From NCBI RefSeq assembly GCF_030518215.1, contig NZ_JAULRT010000062.1, forward strand, positions 62,001 to 126,000: DNA of 64,000 nt, in the 5' to 3' direction. This document shows, piece by piece, positions 41,885 to 51,843 of the stretch. The notes under the pieces are model-generated. The model was not told the DNA's origin, made no database searches, and saw nothing but the letters and a program-made list of their open reading frames with translations. The stretch comes from Gilvimarinus algae (lineage in GTDB: Bacteria; Pseudomonadota; Gammaproteobacteria; Pseudomonadales; Cellvibrionaceae). A program made the position numbers and the translations under genes. Position 1 is the first letter of the stretch. The number at the start of each line of letters is the position of its first letter.

Positions 41885-43729
41885 ATGTCTGAAGCGCGCC
41901 AGTTTAAAGATCACCACCGCGAAGCGAGGCTATTCTTCTCGCGAGCCCTGTTCGCCGGTGTGGTGATTGTGCTTCTTACCGCTTTGCTGGTGGTGCGCTT
42001 TTACTCGTTGCAAGTGACACATCATGAGGACTATGTCACCCAGTCCGATCGCAACCGCGTCCACGTCTTGCCCATCGCCCCCACCCGCGGGTTGATTTAC
42101 GATCGCGACGGCGAACTGTTGGCCGAGAATCGCGCCAGTTACACCCTGTCAGTGGTTCACGAGCGGGTTGAAGATCTCGGCCATACGCTGGAGCTATTGT
42201 CCGATTTGGTGACTATCACCCCCAATGATATTGAAAAATTTAACGACCAGTTGCGCCAGCGCCGCCGTCCTTTCGACGCGGTTCCCCTGCGCTATAACCT
42301 GACGGAGGACGAAATCGCCCGCCTGGCGGTCAACGAATTTCGCCTTGACGGGGTGGAGGTGCACGCCCAGTTGGTGCGCTACTACCCGCACGGCGAAATG
42401 TTTGCCCACACCATTGGCTACGTCGGGCGGATCAATGAGCGTGAGTTGGCGGGCTTTACTGAGGAGGAGTACCAACAGTACTCCGGCACCCACTCCATTG
42501 GCAAAATCGGTCTGGAAAAAGCTTACGAAACGCAGCTGTTGGGCGAGGTGGGCTATCAAAACGTGGAAACCAATGCCCGGGGCCGAGTGCTGCGCGTCTT
42601 GGAAAGCGGTGACCCCAAGCCCGGCAAAGATCTGGTGTTGCATTTGGATACTGAGCTGCAGCGCGAGGCGTTCGCCGCCCTTGAAGACAATCGCGGTGCA
42701 GTGGTGGCGGTGGATGTCAAAACCGGCGGTATACTCGCGGCGGCCAGTGCGCCGAGCTTTGATGCCAATCTGTTTGTCACAGGTATCAGTTTTAAAGACT
42801 ATCGGGCGCTCAATCAGTCGGCGGATTTGCCACTGTTTAATCGTTTTTTGCAGGGGCAGTACCCGCCGGGGTCCACTATCAAGCCGGTGGTTGGTATGGC
42901 GGGCTTGCACTTCGGGGTGGTTACTCCCGAGGACACGATTTACGACCCAGGCTACTACCGGTTAAAGAACGATTCACGGTTTTACCGCGACTGGAAGCGC
43001 CAGGGGCACGGTACCAAGGTTGACTTGAAGCAGGCGATTGCGGAGTCCTGCGATACCTATTTCTACGATTTGGGCCACCGGATGGGCATCGACGACATGC
43101 ACAGCTTTGGTTATCAGTTCGGGCTAGGAGAAAAAACCGGCATTGATGTGCCCAACGAGCGTCGGGGGCTTTGGCCCTCGCGAGACTGGAAGCGCGGTGC
43201 TCGTGGTCTGCCCTGGTTTCCCGGCGACAGCCTGAACGTGGCCATCGGCCAGGGCGACGTTTTGGCTACGCCCATGCAGCTTGGCGTAATGGTGGCCACA
43301 CTCGCCAGCCGCGGCAAACACTATCGGCCGCAGATGGTTGCTAGCGTTGGCGGTGAACCGCGGCCACCGGAGTTACTGGGGGAGGTGTCTGTCAGCGAAG
43401 AACACATGAATGTCATTATTGAGGCCATGGAAGAGGTCGTGCACGGCGTGCATGGCACGGCGCAGCGCATCCGCCGGGGAGCGCCCTATCGAATGGCGGG
43501 AAAAACAGGTACCGCTCAGGTGGTGGCTATTGCCCAGGGCGAGAAATACGACTCTGAGGCGCTGTCCGAGCGCAACCGGGATCATGCGTTGTTTGTGGGT
43601 TTTGCGCCGCTGGAAGATCCGCAGATTGCGGTGGCGGTATTGGTTGAAAATGCAGAGTCCGGTTCCGGTGCGGCTGCTCCGGTGGCGCGGCGGGTGTTTG
43701 ATGCCTGGCTCTTGCGGGAGACCGAATGA
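41885..43729 (+). CDS. mrdA: Penicillin-binding protein 2 (elongasome transpeptidase)
   Basis: 614 residues. Short cytoplasmic tail, one membrane helix (about 20-42), a dimerisation/pedestal domain with RGLIYDRDG, and the transpeptidase domain with nucleophile S330 in S-T-I-K, the S-C-D (SxN) motif near 390 and K-T-G-T-A. It cross-links side-wall peptidoglycan with RodA. The ATG at 41885 is chosen for the membrane anchor position. The mrdB start overlaps its stop, so the pair is coupled. Confidence 0.96.
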   Translation: MSEARQFKDHHREARLFFSRALFAGVVIVLLTALLVVRFYSLQVTHHEDYVTQSDRNRVHVLPIAPTRGLIYDRDGELLAENRASYTLSVVHERVEDLGHTLELLSDLVTITPNDIEKFNDQLRQRRRPFDAVPLRYNLTEDEIARLAVNEFRLDGVEVHAQLVRYYPHGEMFAHTIGYVGRINERELAGFTEEEYQQYSGTHSIGKIGLEKAYETQLLGEVGYQNVETNARGRVLRVLESGDPKPGKDLVLHLDTELQREAFAALEDNRGAVVAVDVKTGGILAAASAPSFDANLFVTGISFKDYRALNQSADLPLFNRFLQGQYPPGSTIKPVVGMAGLHFGVVTPEDTIYDPGYYRLKNDSRFYRDWKRQGHGTKVDLKQAIAESCDTYFYDLGHRMGIDDMHSFGYQFGLGEKTGIDVPNERRGLWPSRDWKRGARGLPWFPGDSLNVAIGQGDVLATPMQLGVMVATLASRGKHYRPQMVASVGGEPRPPELLGEVSVSEEHMNVIIEAMEEVVHGVHGTAQRIRRGAPYRMAGKTGTAQVVAIAQGEKYDSEALSERNRDHALFVGFAPLEDPQIAVAVLVENAESGSGAAAPVARRVFDAWLLRETE

Positions 43730-44874
43730 TGCCCAATCAGGATTTTTTGCGCCGCTTGCCCGAGTCCGATCGCGCTTTGCGAAAACGCGATCGCTTGCAG
43801 CAGAGGCTGCATCTGGATTTCTGGTTATTGCTGCTGCTGCTGACCATCAGCGCCGGCGGCTTGGTGGTGCTATTCAGTGCCAGCGACCAGTCCCTCGGGA
43901 CCATCAAGCGGCAGGGGGTCTATTTTGTGATTGCCTTTGTCGCCATGATGGTGGTGGCCCAGGTGCCTGTGCATTTTATGCGGCGCATGGCACCCTGGGC
44001 CTATGTGGTTGGCGTGGGGCTCTTACTACTGGTGGTCTTTTACGGGGTGGGGGCGAAAGGTGCCCAGCGCTGGCTCAGCATTGGCGGTTTTCGTTTTCAG
44101 CCCTCCGAGTTTATGAAACTTGCCATGCCGGTTGCCATAGCGGCTTACCTCGGCCAAAGACACTTGCCGCCTGTCTTTAAGCATATTTTCTGGACCCTGG
44201 TGTTGGTGTCGATTCCCGTGGTGTTGATCATCGAGCAGCCGGATTTGGGGACCTCTATCCTGGTAGCAGCTTCGGGCTTGATGGTGCTGTTTTTCGCTGG
44301 GCTCTCCTGGCGGTATATTTTTGCTGCGATTGGCGCTTTATTGCTCAGCTTATGGCCTTTGTGGCAGTTTGTTTTGCACGATTATCAAAAGCGCCGAGTT
44401 CTGACGCTACTGAACCCGGAGGATGATCGTCTGGGAGCAGGCTGGAATATTATTCAGTCGAAAACCGCGATTGGCTCGGGCGGTGTCCCGGGTAAGGGGT
44501 GGCTGCAGGGGACTCAGTCTCACCTGGATTTTCTGCCAGAGGGGCACACGGACTTTATTATTGCGGTTCTCGCCGAGGAGTTCGGGTTGATTGGCGTGCT
44601 TATCCTGCTCGGGCTCTACCTGCTGGTGGTCCTGCGTGGACTGACGATTGCTCTACGTGCGCAGGACAGCTTTGGCCGGCTGCTCGGCGCGAGCATTACT
44701 CTGACGTTTTTTGTATACGTGTTTGTTAATATCGGCATGGTGTCTGGCTTGCTGCCAGTGGTAGGAGTGCCCCTGCCTCTGGTGAGTCAGGGGGGTACCT
44801 CCATTGTGACACTGATGACCGGCTTTGGGATATTGATGGCGATTGCCACAGAGCCCAAGCGCGTAACTCGTTGA
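43726..44874 (+). CDS. mrdB: Rod-shape glycosyltransferase RodA (SEDS)
   Basis: 382 residues, ten predicted membrane helices, SEDS family. A periplasmic loop with the conserved Asp of E-Q-P-D-L-G-T-S (about 165-172), the Q-S-H-L-D-F-L-P-E-G-H-T-D-F-I block and the C-terminal V-G-V-P-L-P-L-V-S-Q-G-G. It polymerises lipid II with PBP2. ATGs at 43726 and 43729 are both possible. mltB follows 45 bases on. Confidence 0.95.
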   Translation: MMPNQDFLRRLPESDRALRKRDRLQQRLHLDFWLLLLLLTISAGGLVVLFSASDQSLGTIKRQGVYFVIAFVAMMVVAQVPVHFMRRMAPWAYVVGVGLLLLVVFYGVGAKGAQRWLSIGGFRFQPSEFMKLAMPVAIAAYLGQRHLPPVFKHIFWTLVLVSIPVVLIIEQPDLGTSILVAASGLMVLFFAGLSWRYIFAAIGALLLSLWPLWQFVLHDYQKRRVLTLLNPEDDRLGAGWNIIQSKTAIGSGGVPGKGWLQGTQSHLDFLPEGHTDFIIAVLAEEFGLIGVLILLGLYLLVVLRGLTIALRAQDSFGRLLGASITLTFFVYVFVNIGMVSGLLPVVGVPLPLVSQGGTSIVTLMTGFGILMAIATEPKRVTR

Positions 44875-44919
44875 TGAAACTGTCGGTTTTATGAGGGTAA
44901 CCCCAGGGCCATTATTTCT

Positions 44920-45930
44920 ATGAAGAAAGTACAGCGCTTTTTAATCGCCGCTCTCGGCATTGCTTCGGGGCTTCTCGCAACGCTCGCCCATGCCGACTAT
45001 CGCCAGAGCCCCGAGGCCCAGGAGTTTGTCGATGCCATGGTCGCCGAGCACGGCTTTGAGCGAGCTGAGTTAATGGCGCTGTTTGCCAAGGTGGAAAAGA
45101 GTACGTCGATTCTCGAGGCCATTGCGCGCCCGGCCGAAAAGACCAAGAGCTGGGCAGAGTATCGCAAACTGTTTCTCACCGAAGAGCGTATCGACCAAGG
45201 GGTAGCCTTCTGGCGCGAGCATCACAGCGCTTTTCGCAAGGCCGAACGTGAGCTGGGGGTGCCCGCGGAGTATATTGTGGCGATTATCGGGGTCGAGACT
45301 TATTACGGGCGTATCACCGGCAGCTATCGCGTCATGGATGCCCTTTCCACGCTCGCCTTTGATTACCCGCCGCGCAGTGATTTTTTTACCCGCGAGCTCG
45401 AGCATTACTTGCTGTTGATGCGCGAACACGGCAAGGATCCCATGCAGAACAAAGGCTCTTACGCCGGCGCAATGGGGTTGGGTCAGTTTATGCCGTCGAG
45501 CTACCGAAGCTACGCCATCGACTTTGACGGTGATGACTGGCCGGATATCTGGAATAATCCGACCGATGCCATAGGCTCAGTGGCCAATTACTTTGTCCGC
45601 CACGGCTGGCAGCCGGGCGCTTATGTGGCTGTGCGTGCAAGGCCCGAGCAGAAGGACATTGGTCCTCTGCCCAGCGCCATTGCCAAGCCCGAGCAGCCGG
45701 TTTCTTTTTGGACAGAATCTGGTCTGACCCCCGTGTTCGAGGTGCTTGAGACAGATCTGGCCAATGCCATTGCGCTCGACGGCCCGCTGGGTGAAGAGTA
45801 CTGGCTGACGTTCACCAATTTTTATGTGATCACTCGCTACAACCGCAGTGCCATGTACGCCCTGGCGGTCCATCAATTGGCGCAGGCTATTTTGCGAAAG
45901 GGCAGTGACTTAGTGCAGGAGGATCCGTGA
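44920..45930 (+). CDS. mltB: Membrane-bound lytic murein transglycosylase B
   Basis: 336 residues. Signal peptide (about 1-25, no lipobox Cys seen, so possibly soluble periplasmic rather than lipid-anchored). Transglycosylase fold with the catalytic Glu in G-V-E-T-Y-Y-G-R-I (about 125-133), Y-A-G-A-M-G-L-G-Q-F-M-P-S-S-Y and the C-terminal L-T-x-x-N-F-Y-V-I-T-R-Y-N family block. It cleaves glycan strands. It overlaps rlpA by four bases and the order mrdB-mltB-rlpA is widely conserved. Confidence 0.94.
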   Translation: MKKVQRFLIAALGIASGLLATLAHADYRQSPEAQEFVDAMVAEHGFERAELMALFAKVEKSTSILEAIARPAEKTKSWAEYRKLFLTEERIDQGVAFWREHHSAFRKAERELGVPAEYIVAIIGVETYYGRITGSYRVMDALSTLAFDYPPRSDFFTRELEHYLLLMREHGKDPMQNKGSYAGAMGLGQFMPSSYRSYAIDFDGDDWPDIWNNPTDAIGSVANYFVRHGWQPGAYVAVRARPEQKDIGPLPSAIAKPEQPVSFWTESGLTPVFEVLETDLANAIALDGPLGEEYWLTFTNFYVITRYNRSAMYALAVHQLAQAILRKGSDLVQEDP

Positions 45931-46751
45931 GCGAGACTCAGTTTGGCAAGGTTTGTGTAGCATTGGCACTCATCGGACTCTTGAGTGCCTGTTCGTCACC
46001 GCACTCACCACAAGAGTCGCGCTACGAGTTGGATCAGGACAAAGGGCCGGAGCGTGCAGTGGACTTGTCTCACGTGCCCGATGCCGTACCCAGAGTCGAG
46101 CCGCGCACCCGAGCGGGAAACAAAAACCCCTATACGGTGCTCGGTAAGACCTACTATTTGATAGAAGACGAAACCAATTACAAAGAGCGAGGCACGGCGT
46201 CGTGGTACGGGAAAAAATTTCACGGCCATAACACATCCAACGGCGAGGTCTACGATATGTATGCCATGACCGCGGCGCACAAGACACTCCCAATACCTTC
46301 CTATGTGCGGGTGACCCATCTGGACAACGGTCGCAGCGTGGTGGTCCGGGTCAATGATCGCGGACCCTTTCACGCTGGAAGAATTATTGATCTCAGTTAT
46401 GCGGCCGCTCAACGCCTCGGGATTACCCAGACGGGCACTGGCCCAGTGGAGGTGGAAATTGTGATCCCCGGCGATACTCCGCCGCCACCACTGCGCCCTC
46501 TAGACCGGCCGGCCACCGAATCCGACGGCATTTATCTGCAAGTGGGAGCCTTCAGTTCGGCTGCCAGTGCCAAAGCCCTGCGGGACAAAGTGGCCAAGGC
46601 GACGGGAGCACGTGTCTTTGTCAGTGAATTTTTGGCGGCAAAGGCACTCTATAGAGTTCGTATAGGACCCCTGGCGGACGAACAGGCTGTGAACCGGGTA
46701 AAAGCACTGCTTCCCAAAGCTGGGATATATTCCAGCCATACAGTGCAATGA
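45927..46751 (+). CDS. rlpA: RlpA septal/peptidoglycan lipoprotein with SPOR domain
   Basis: 274 residues from GTG, coupled to mltB (GTGA). Lipobox L-L-S-A-C with C22; double-psi beta barrel (about 85-170) with G-T-A-S-W-Y-G-x-K-F-H-G-H-x-T-S-N-G and R-V-N-D-R-G-P-F; Pro-rich link; C-terminal SPOR domain (about 190-272) starting Y-L-Q-V-G-A-F. SPOR binds denuded glycan; in Pseudomonas RlpA is itself a lytic transglycosylase, and the His and Asp needed are present here. Confidence 0.94.
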   Translation: MSETQFGKVCVALALIGLLSACSSPHSPQESRYELDQDKGPERAVDLSHVPDAVPRVEPRTRAGNKNPYTVLGKTYYLIEDETNYKERGTASWYGKKFHGHNTSNGEVYDMYAMTAAHKTLPIPSYVRVTHLDNGRSVVVRVNDRGPFHAGRIIDLSYAAAQRLGITQTGTGPVEVEIVIPGDTPPPPLRPLDRPATESDGIYLQVGAFSSAASAKALRDKVAKATGARVFVSEFLAAKALYRVRIGPLADEQAVNRVKALLPKAGIYSSHTVQ

Positions 46752-46830
46752 ATTCGCCGCTCGCGGCCGCTTGGGGTAAACTGCCAGCTCTTACCAACCG
46801 TTTGAACTCACTAACCAGACCTGACAACAC

Positions 46831-47979
46831 ATGTTTTCCAAATTTATCGCTTTTATTGGTGTTTTTGCTCTTTCCCTGGCCACTCATGCACAACAAGTGC
46901 TGATTCCGGCTCCACCCCAGCTGGCGGCATCCGCCTATTTGTTGCTCGATGCCACCACCGGTAAAGTTCTGGTGGAGCACAACGCCGATGAGCAGTTGCC
47001 CCCCGCCAGCCTCACCAAAATGATGACCAGCTATATCGTCACCAACGAGCTTGAGCACGGCCGATTGGGTGAGCAGGACATGGTGAACATCAGTGTTAAG
47101 GCCTGGCAAATGGGCGGTTCGAAGATGTTCGTCCGCGAGGGGACCCAAGTATCGGTCATGGATCTCCTGCGGGGTGTGATCGTGCAGTCCGGGAACGATT
47201 CCAGTGTCGCTTTGGCTGAGCACATTGCCGGCGGTGAAGACGCTTTTGCCGATGTGATGAACCAGACGGCCGAGTTGCTGGGTATGACGAATACTCACTA
47301 TGTCAATTCGACCGGCTGGCCGGCTGAGGGCCATCTCACCACGGCGCGCGATCTGGCCATACTGGCTGAAGCGATTATTAACGATCACCCTTCTTATTAT
47401 CCGCTGTACGCCGAAAAATATTTTGAATACAACGACATCAACCAGCCCAACCGCAACCGTCTGCTATTTCGCGACAGTTCGGTGGACGGGCTTAAAACCG
47501 GACACACGGAAGAGGCTGGTTATTGTTTAGTGGCCTCTGCTGAGCGCAGTGACATGCGTCTGATTTCGGTGGTGATGGGCACCAGTAGCGAGGATTCGCG
47601 TGCTGCCGAAACCCAGAAGCTCTTGGCTTATGGCTTTCGGTACTACGAAAACGCTACCGCTTACAAAGCGGGGGAGACGCTTGAGAGTGCGAGAATCTGG
47701 TATGGCGAGTCGGATACCTTATCGCTTTCGGTGGCGGAAGACATCGTTCTGACCATTCCCCGTGGCAGTCGGGATCAGCTGAAGGCCGACCTCAGTCTGC
47801 CCGATACCATCAAGGCCCCGGTGACTCAGGGCCAGCAGGTGGGTACGTTGACGCTCAGCCTTGATGGTGAGACTCTCGCCGAGGTGCCCGCTGTCGCGGC
47901 GGCTGCCGTTGAGGAGGCGGGCTTTATCGCTCGCCTGATCGATGCCATCAAGCTGTTTATAACCGGCCTGCTGAGTTAG
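46831..47979 (+). CDS. dacA: D-alanyl-D-alanine carboxypeptidase (PBP5/6 type)
   Basis: 382 residues. Signal peptide cut near A20; active-site S60-x-x-K63 (SLTK), S120-G-N122 and K222-T-G; a C-terminal beta domain, then an amphipathic membrane-anchoring helix at the end (F-I-A-R-L-I-D-A-I-K-L-F-I-T-G-L-L). It trims pentapeptides in the periplasm. It lies 79 bases after rlpA; ybeD follows after 52 bases that include a TATAAT-like box. Confidence 0.96.
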   Translation: MFSKFIAFIGVFALSLATHAQQVLIPAPPQLAASAYLLLDATTGKVLVEHNADEQLPPASLTKMMTSYIVTNELEHGRLGEQDMVNISVKAWQMGGSKMFVREGTQVSVMDLLRGVIVQSGNDSSVALAEHIAGGEDAFADVMNQTAELLGMTNTHYVNSTGWPAEGHLTTARDLAILAEAIINDHPSYYPLYAEKYFEYNDINQPNRNRLLFRDSSVDGLKTGHTEEAGYCLVASAERSDMRLISVVMGTSSEDSRAAETQKLLAYGFRYYENATAYKAGETLESARIWYGESDTLSLSVAEDIVLTIPRGSRDQLKADLSLPDTIKAPVTQGQQVGTLTLSLDGETLAEVPAVAAAAVEEAGFIARLIDAIKLFITGLLS

Positions 47980-47996
47980 CCTCCAGGTCAATCTGA

Positions 47997-48002
47997 TATA
48001 AT
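47997..48002 (+). promoter_or_regulatory. Possible -10 box before ybeD-lipB
   Basis: TATAAT in the dacA-ybeD gap, 30 bases before the ybeD start. No convincing -35 hexamer at standard spacing, so only a candidate internal promoter. Confidence 0.3.
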
Positions 48003-48031
48003 GCGGCCCAGTTTTCAGACGACGAGGCCGC

Positions 48032-48304
48032 ATGTCAGAGCAAAATCCCCCCAAAATTGAGTTTCCCTGCCCGGACTACCCGATTAAGGTACTGGGCGAT
48101 GCCGGTGAGACGCTTTACTCGCTGGTGCTTGAGGTGATGGAAAACCATGCTCCGGGCTTCGATGCCGGCAAAATTACCGTGCGCGACAGCGGTAAAGGGC
48201 GCTACCAGTCGGTGACCGTTTACATTACCGCCACGGGTATCGCACAGCTGGAGACCATTCACAAGGACTTGCGCGCTCACCCCGCTGTTAAAATCGTACT
48301 CTGA
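48032..48304 (+). CDS. YbeD (DUF493) protein
   Basis: 90 residues, typical DUF493 size: F-P-C-x-Y-P-I-K-V-L-G, then [18 protein letters not shown] and a C-terminal helix with H-P-A-V-K-I-V-L. An ACT-like fold is known for the family; it sits next to lipB in most gammaproteobacteria and may regulate lipoate metabolism, but this is unproven. It overlaps lipB by one base. Confidence 0.92.
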   Translation: MSEQNPPKIEFPCPDYPIKVLGDAGETLYSLVLEVMENHAPGFDAGKITVRDSGKGRYQSVTVYITATGIAQLETIHKDLRAHPAVKIVL

Positions 48305-48969
48305 TGCCCGACCACACTCTTATTGTTCACGAGCTCGGGCGCCGCGATTACGAGTCTGTCTGGCGCGCCATGTCTGATTACACCAGCCAGCGTGGCGAGG
48401 ATGACGAGGATCAGCTCTGGCTGGTGGAGCATCCTCCGGTGTTTACTCAGGGGCAAGCCGGCAAAGGTGAGCACTTACTAATGCTGGGCGACATACCGCT
48501 GGTGCAATCTGACAGGGGCGGGCAAGTCACTTATCACGGTCCCGGTCAGTTGGTCGCCTACCTGATGCTGGATTTGCGGCGTTGCAAAATCGGCGTCAGG
48601 GATCTGGTCAACCTTCTCGAAACATCCTTGGTGCAGCTGCTGGCCGACTACGGCATTCCGTCCCGTGCCCGGCCGGACGCCCCGGGCGTTTACGTAGGTG
48701 AGTCCAAGATAGCCTCGCTGGGGCTCAGAGTGAGGCGCGGTTGCAGCTTTCACGGTCTTGCCCTCAATGTGGATATGGATCTGGCGCCCTTCGCCCGAAT
48801 TAACCCCTGCGGCTATCCGGGCCTGGCCATGACGGATATGGCGAGATTGCTGGGGCAGGCACCGGATATTGGCTCAGTCGGTCGGCAGTGGGTCAGCTGT
48901 TTTGTACAGAAACTGGGCGACAAAACCGGTATAATGCCCGCCACGTGCTATCGCCCCGCGGCCATTTAG
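48304..48969 (+). CDS. lipB: Octanoyl-(acyl-carrier-protein):protein octanoyltransferase LipB
   Basis: 221 residues. Motifs: [10 protein letters not shown] (about 42-51), [18 protein letters not shown]-x-K-I-A-S-L-G with the catalytic Lys, and I-N-P-C-G-Y with the catalytic Cys. It moves octanoyl from ACP to lipoyl domains. Start overlaps the ybeD stop by one base; lipA follows 39 bases on. Confidence 0.95.
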   Translation: MPDHTLIVHELGRRDYESVWRAMSDYTSQRGEDDEDQLWLVEHPPVFTQGQAGKGEHLLMLGDIPLVQSDRGGQVTYHGPGQLVAYLMLDLRRCKIGVRDLVNLLETSLVQLLADYGIPSRARPDAPGVYVGESKIASLGLRVRRGCSFHGLALNVDMDLAPFARINPCGYPGLAMTDMARLLGQAPDIGSVGRQWVSCFVQKLGDKTGIMPATCYRPAAI

Positions 48970-49008
48970 GGCCTGTCGACACCGCAGTAACCATTGAAAG
49001 AGTTGTTT

Positions 49009-50022
49009 ATGACCACAGAGATTCCCGATATCCAACCGGTTAAACGTACCCGTCGCCACAAGCAAGGTGAAAAGCTGCGCGATGCGGACAAGGTCGAGCG
49101 GATTCCGGTCAAGGTCATTGCCTCGGATGCGGTCGAGACTCCGCGCAAGCCGGACTGGATCCGGGTGCGGGTGCCCGCGTCGCCGGAAGTGGATCGCATA
49201 AAAAAATTACTGCGCAAAAATGGCTTGTCCTCGGTTTGCGAGGAGGCGAATTGCCCCAATCTCGGAGAGTGTTTCTCCGGTGGCACGGCCACGTTTATGA
49301 TTATGGGCGACATTTGTACCCGTCGCTGCCCTTTCTGCGATGTAGGACACGGCAAACCTAACCCTCTGGATGAAAAAGAGCCAGCGCACCTGGCCAATGC
49401 CATCGCCGAGTTGCGGCTCAAGTACGTGGTGATCACCTCGGTAGATCGCGACGATCTACGCGACGGTGGCGCCGGGCATTTTGCCGACTGTATACGCGAA
49501 GCGCGGCAGCGTTCCCCTCAGTTGCAAGTAGAGATCTTGACACCGGACTTTCGCGGTCGCATGGAGCCGGCGCTGGATATTTTGGAAAAAGAGGCGCCCG
49601 ATGTGTTTAACCACAATCTGGAAACGGTACCGCGCCTTTATCGGCAAGCTCGACCCGGCGCGAACTACCAGTGGAGCCTAAAGCTGCTCGCTGAATATAA
49701 AAAGCGCCGCCCGGATGTGTTGACCAAGTCCGGTCTTATGGTGGGGCTGGGTGAAACCAAGGAAGAAATTATTCAGGTGATGCGCGATATGCGCGAGCAC
49801 CAGATTGATATGATCACCATTGGCCAGTACTTACAACCCTCCAAAGACCATTTGCCGGTGGATCGCTACGTCCATCCGGACGAATTTGCCGAGTACACTC
49901 AGCTGGCAGAGCAACTGGGCTTTAAGCACGCCGCTTGTGGGCCGCTGGTGCGCTCGTCTTATCACGCCGACAAGCAGGCGCACGGTGAGCAGGTCCAGTG
50001 GTTTGGCGCCCAGCAGGGGTGA
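49009..50022 (+). CDS. lipA: Lipoyl synthase LipA
   Basis: 337 residues, radical SAM. The auxiliary-cluster Cys are C77, C82 and C88 ([12 protein letters not shown]) and the SAM-cluster Cys are C103, C107 and C110 (CTRRCPFC). R-S-S-Y closes the protein and gives the Ser ligand to the auxiliary cluster. It inserts two sulfurs into octanoyl groups. The ATG at 49009 follows GAAAGAG. The conserved lipB-lipA pair ends the long block. Confidence 0.96.
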   Translation: MTTEIPDIQPVKRTRRHKQGEKLRDADKVERIPVKVIASDAVETPRKPDWIRVRVPASPEVDRIKKLLRKNGLSSVCEEANCPNLGECFSGGTATFMIMGDICTRRCPFCDVGHGKPNPLDEKEPAHLANAIAELRLKYVVITSVDRDDLRDGGAGHFADCIREARQRSPQLQVEILTPDFRGRMEPALDILEKEAPDVFNHNLETVPRLYRQARPGANYQWSLKLLAEYKKRRPDVLTKSGLMVGLGETKEEIIQVMRDMREHQIDMITIGQYLQPSKDHLPVDRYVHPDEFAEYTQLAEQLGFKHAACGPLVRSSYHADKQAHGEQVQWFGAQQG

Positions 50023-50542
50023 GTCGGGCGCTGTTGAGCGTTTTGCGATTGCAGATTTGGCACTGTGTCCCCACAGTGTCGATACCATCGCCCGCTGGCA
50101 TCACAAAGAGTGTTTGCGCCAGGGTCTAAACAGTCGTTACGAGCGTCGGCGAGAAAGACTTTCTCAGCACTTGTCGGTGGAGCAGAGCGTTCCGCGAACC
50201 TGGGTAGTCGTCGACAGGCAAGCGGGTGCGGCAGTCGGTTGCGTCAGCCTGATCAGTTATCACGTGGGCGGTGCGGGCCAAGCGCTGGCGCCGGATACGC
50301 CGCTGTGGCTGAGTAATTTATACTTGGAGTCTGAATTTCGCGGACTCGGTCTGGCATCATTCCTGATTGATACTGTGGTGGACCATACGCTCGGTTTGGG
50401 CCTGGACAGCCTCTGGCTAACGGCGACCGAGAAAACAGATTACTATCAGCGCCGGGGATGGCAGCGCGTGCGGCGTGTGCGCCTTGGAGGCCAGTGGGTC
50501 AATGTGATGTGCCGGCAGCTGGGTCCTGGCAGTAGGCAGTAA
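50003..50542 (+). CDS. GNAT-family acetyltransferase (start uncertain)
   Basis: About 179 residues. The GNAT core is clear: [19 protein letters not shown] (acetyl-CoA loop R-G-x-G-x-A), a helix, then L[14 protein letters not shown]. No ATG or GTG lies near the expected N-terminus ([12 protein letters not shown]); the best start is the TTG at 50003 inside the lipA end, with AGGT nine bases upstream. Substrate unknown. Its C-terminus overlaps the convergent GDPD gene by 44 bases. Confidence 0.7.
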   Translation: MAPSRGESGAVERFAIADLALCPHSVDTIARWHHKECLRQGLNSRYERRRERLSQHLSVEQSVPRTWVVVDRQAGAAVGCVSLISYHVGGAGQALAPDTPLWLSNLYLESEFRGLGLASFLIDTVVDHTLGLGLDSLWLTATEKTDYYQRRGWQRVRRVRLGGQWVNVMCRQLGPGSRQ

Positions 50543-51221
50543 ACTCGGCAGCCCGGTCGGTAAAGCAGGCGTCGATGTCATAGTCGAGAATGCACTGCCA
50601 GTCGGCGGGAACATTGGCGGTGTACACCCAGTGCTTAAAGCCCCGGGCATGAACATCGTCTGTCAGAGCTCTGCTCAGCCAGGACACGGCGCTGTTAAAA
50701 GAGTAGGGCTTGAGCGGCTCGGCGCAGGCGGCGTAATTCAGAGGCAGGCCTTCGAGCAGCACGCCAAGCTTGATGTTTGGCAGTTGCTGGCGACAGGCGA
50801 AAAGCTCGTGATGATTGAAGCTGGAGATCACAATGTGGTCGAGCTCCGCAGCTGACTCTTGCCGAAAATCATCGAGCGCTTTGGCTAAAAGTGTGCTGCC
50901 GCCACTGTTTTTCAGCTCGAGGTTCAGCAGGCAGCGCCCCTGCACTAAACGCAAAAGCTCCGGCAGGTCTGCCAGGGGTTCGCCGTTGCTGAGTGTCTGG
51001 GCTTCCAGCTCGGTGCGACTCAGGCTGGTAATCAGTTGTTTGTTTCCGGACATGGTGTCGATAAAGCGATCGTGGGTGATCCAGAAGCGATTGTGTAGAA
51101 ACCACAAATCCACTTCGATACCATCGACGCCAAAGGCGAGCGCCGCCTCGACAGCCGCAAGGGAGTTTTCCGGACGATCGGCCGCAGTGCAGCCTCTGTG
51201 GGCAATACAAAGAGGTTTCAA
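50499..51221 (-). CDS. Glycerophosphodiester phosphodiesterase family protein
   Basis: 240 residues, cytoplasmic (no signal). TIM-barrel GDPD markers: A-H-R-G (7-10), P-E-N-S at 17-20, I-E-V-D (metal ligands), a W-I-T-H-D catalytic His, and L-E-L-K. It hydrolyses glycerophosphodiesters from membrane lipids to glycerol-3-phosphate and alcohol. No glp genes adjoin. Tail-to-tail overlap with the GNAT gene. Confidence 0.9.
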   Translation of the reverse strand: MKPLCIAHRGCTAADRPENSLAAVEAALAFGVDGIEVDLWFLHNRFWITHDRFIDTMSGNKQLITSLSRTELEAQTLSNGEPLADLPELLRLVQGRCLLNLELKNSGGSTLLAKALDDFRQESAAELDHIVISSFNHHELFACRQQLPNIKLGVLLEGLPLNYAACAEPLKPYSFNSAVSWLSRALTDDVHARGFKHWVYTANVPADWQCILDYDIDACFTDRAAEFTAYCQDPAAGTSH

Positions 51222-51318
51222 AGGAGCCTCTGTTTAATGATGTTTAGCCAGTACAGGTGTTGCGCGCTTTGCAAGTACCACCTGATGCTAGAGTACAAGT
51301 GTTCCTAGGAGTAAGCCA

Positions 51319-51843
51319 GTGCTAAAAGTGTTGTTGATTAGCTGTTGCATCGTTTTCTTTTTGCTGATGTCCCGCCTGGTGGAGCGCCTGGTGCGCGATT
51401 TGGCGGCCAAGCGATCTGTCAGCGAGTTTCGGGTGGAGTACATTACCAAGATTACCCGATTTGCCCTGCTGTTTTGCGTTGTCGCAGTAATCTGCCTTTT
51501 GATGGGGCTGGGGTATGGCGACGTCGCCTTATTCTTATCGTCTATTTTTGCGGTAGTGGGTATTGCGCTTTTCGCGCAGTGGTCCATTTTGAGCAACATC
51601 ACTGCCAGCGTGATTATCTTTTTTGGTTTTCCCTACCGGGTAGGTGACCGTATTCAAGTGTTGGACCCCGATGCCAAATTGTGCGGCGTCATTACCGAGA
51701 TTACCATGTTTCACGTTATCGTCCGCCTGGACGACGATAATACTGTCACTTACCCGAACTCACTGATGCTGCAGCGCGCTGTTCTGAAAGTGAATGGCGA
51801 GCCTGCATTGGCGCCACCGGAAGAGACAACTAGTCCTCAATAA
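51319..51843 (+). CDS. Short MscS-domain membrane protein
   Basis: 174 residues from GTG behind TAGGAG. Three helices (about 4-20, 48-70, 75-105), the last with the pore-like A-V-V-G-I-A-L-F-A-Q-W-S-I-L-S-N-I-T, then the MscS beta domain with F-P-Y-R-V-G-D-R-I. It lacks the large C-terminal vestibule of MscS and is about half its length, so it may assemble differently or act as a modulatory subunit. Its last 14 bases overlap the convergent FHA-EAL gene. Confidence 0.8.
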   Translation: MLKVLLISCCIVFFLLMSRLVERLVRDLAAKRSVSEFRVEYITKITRFALLFCVVAVICLLMGLGYGDVALFLSSIFAVVGIALFAQWSILSNITASVIIFFGFPYRVGDRIQVLDPDAKLCGVITEITMFHVIVRLDDDNTVTYPNSLMLQRAVLKVNGEPALAPPEETTSPQ

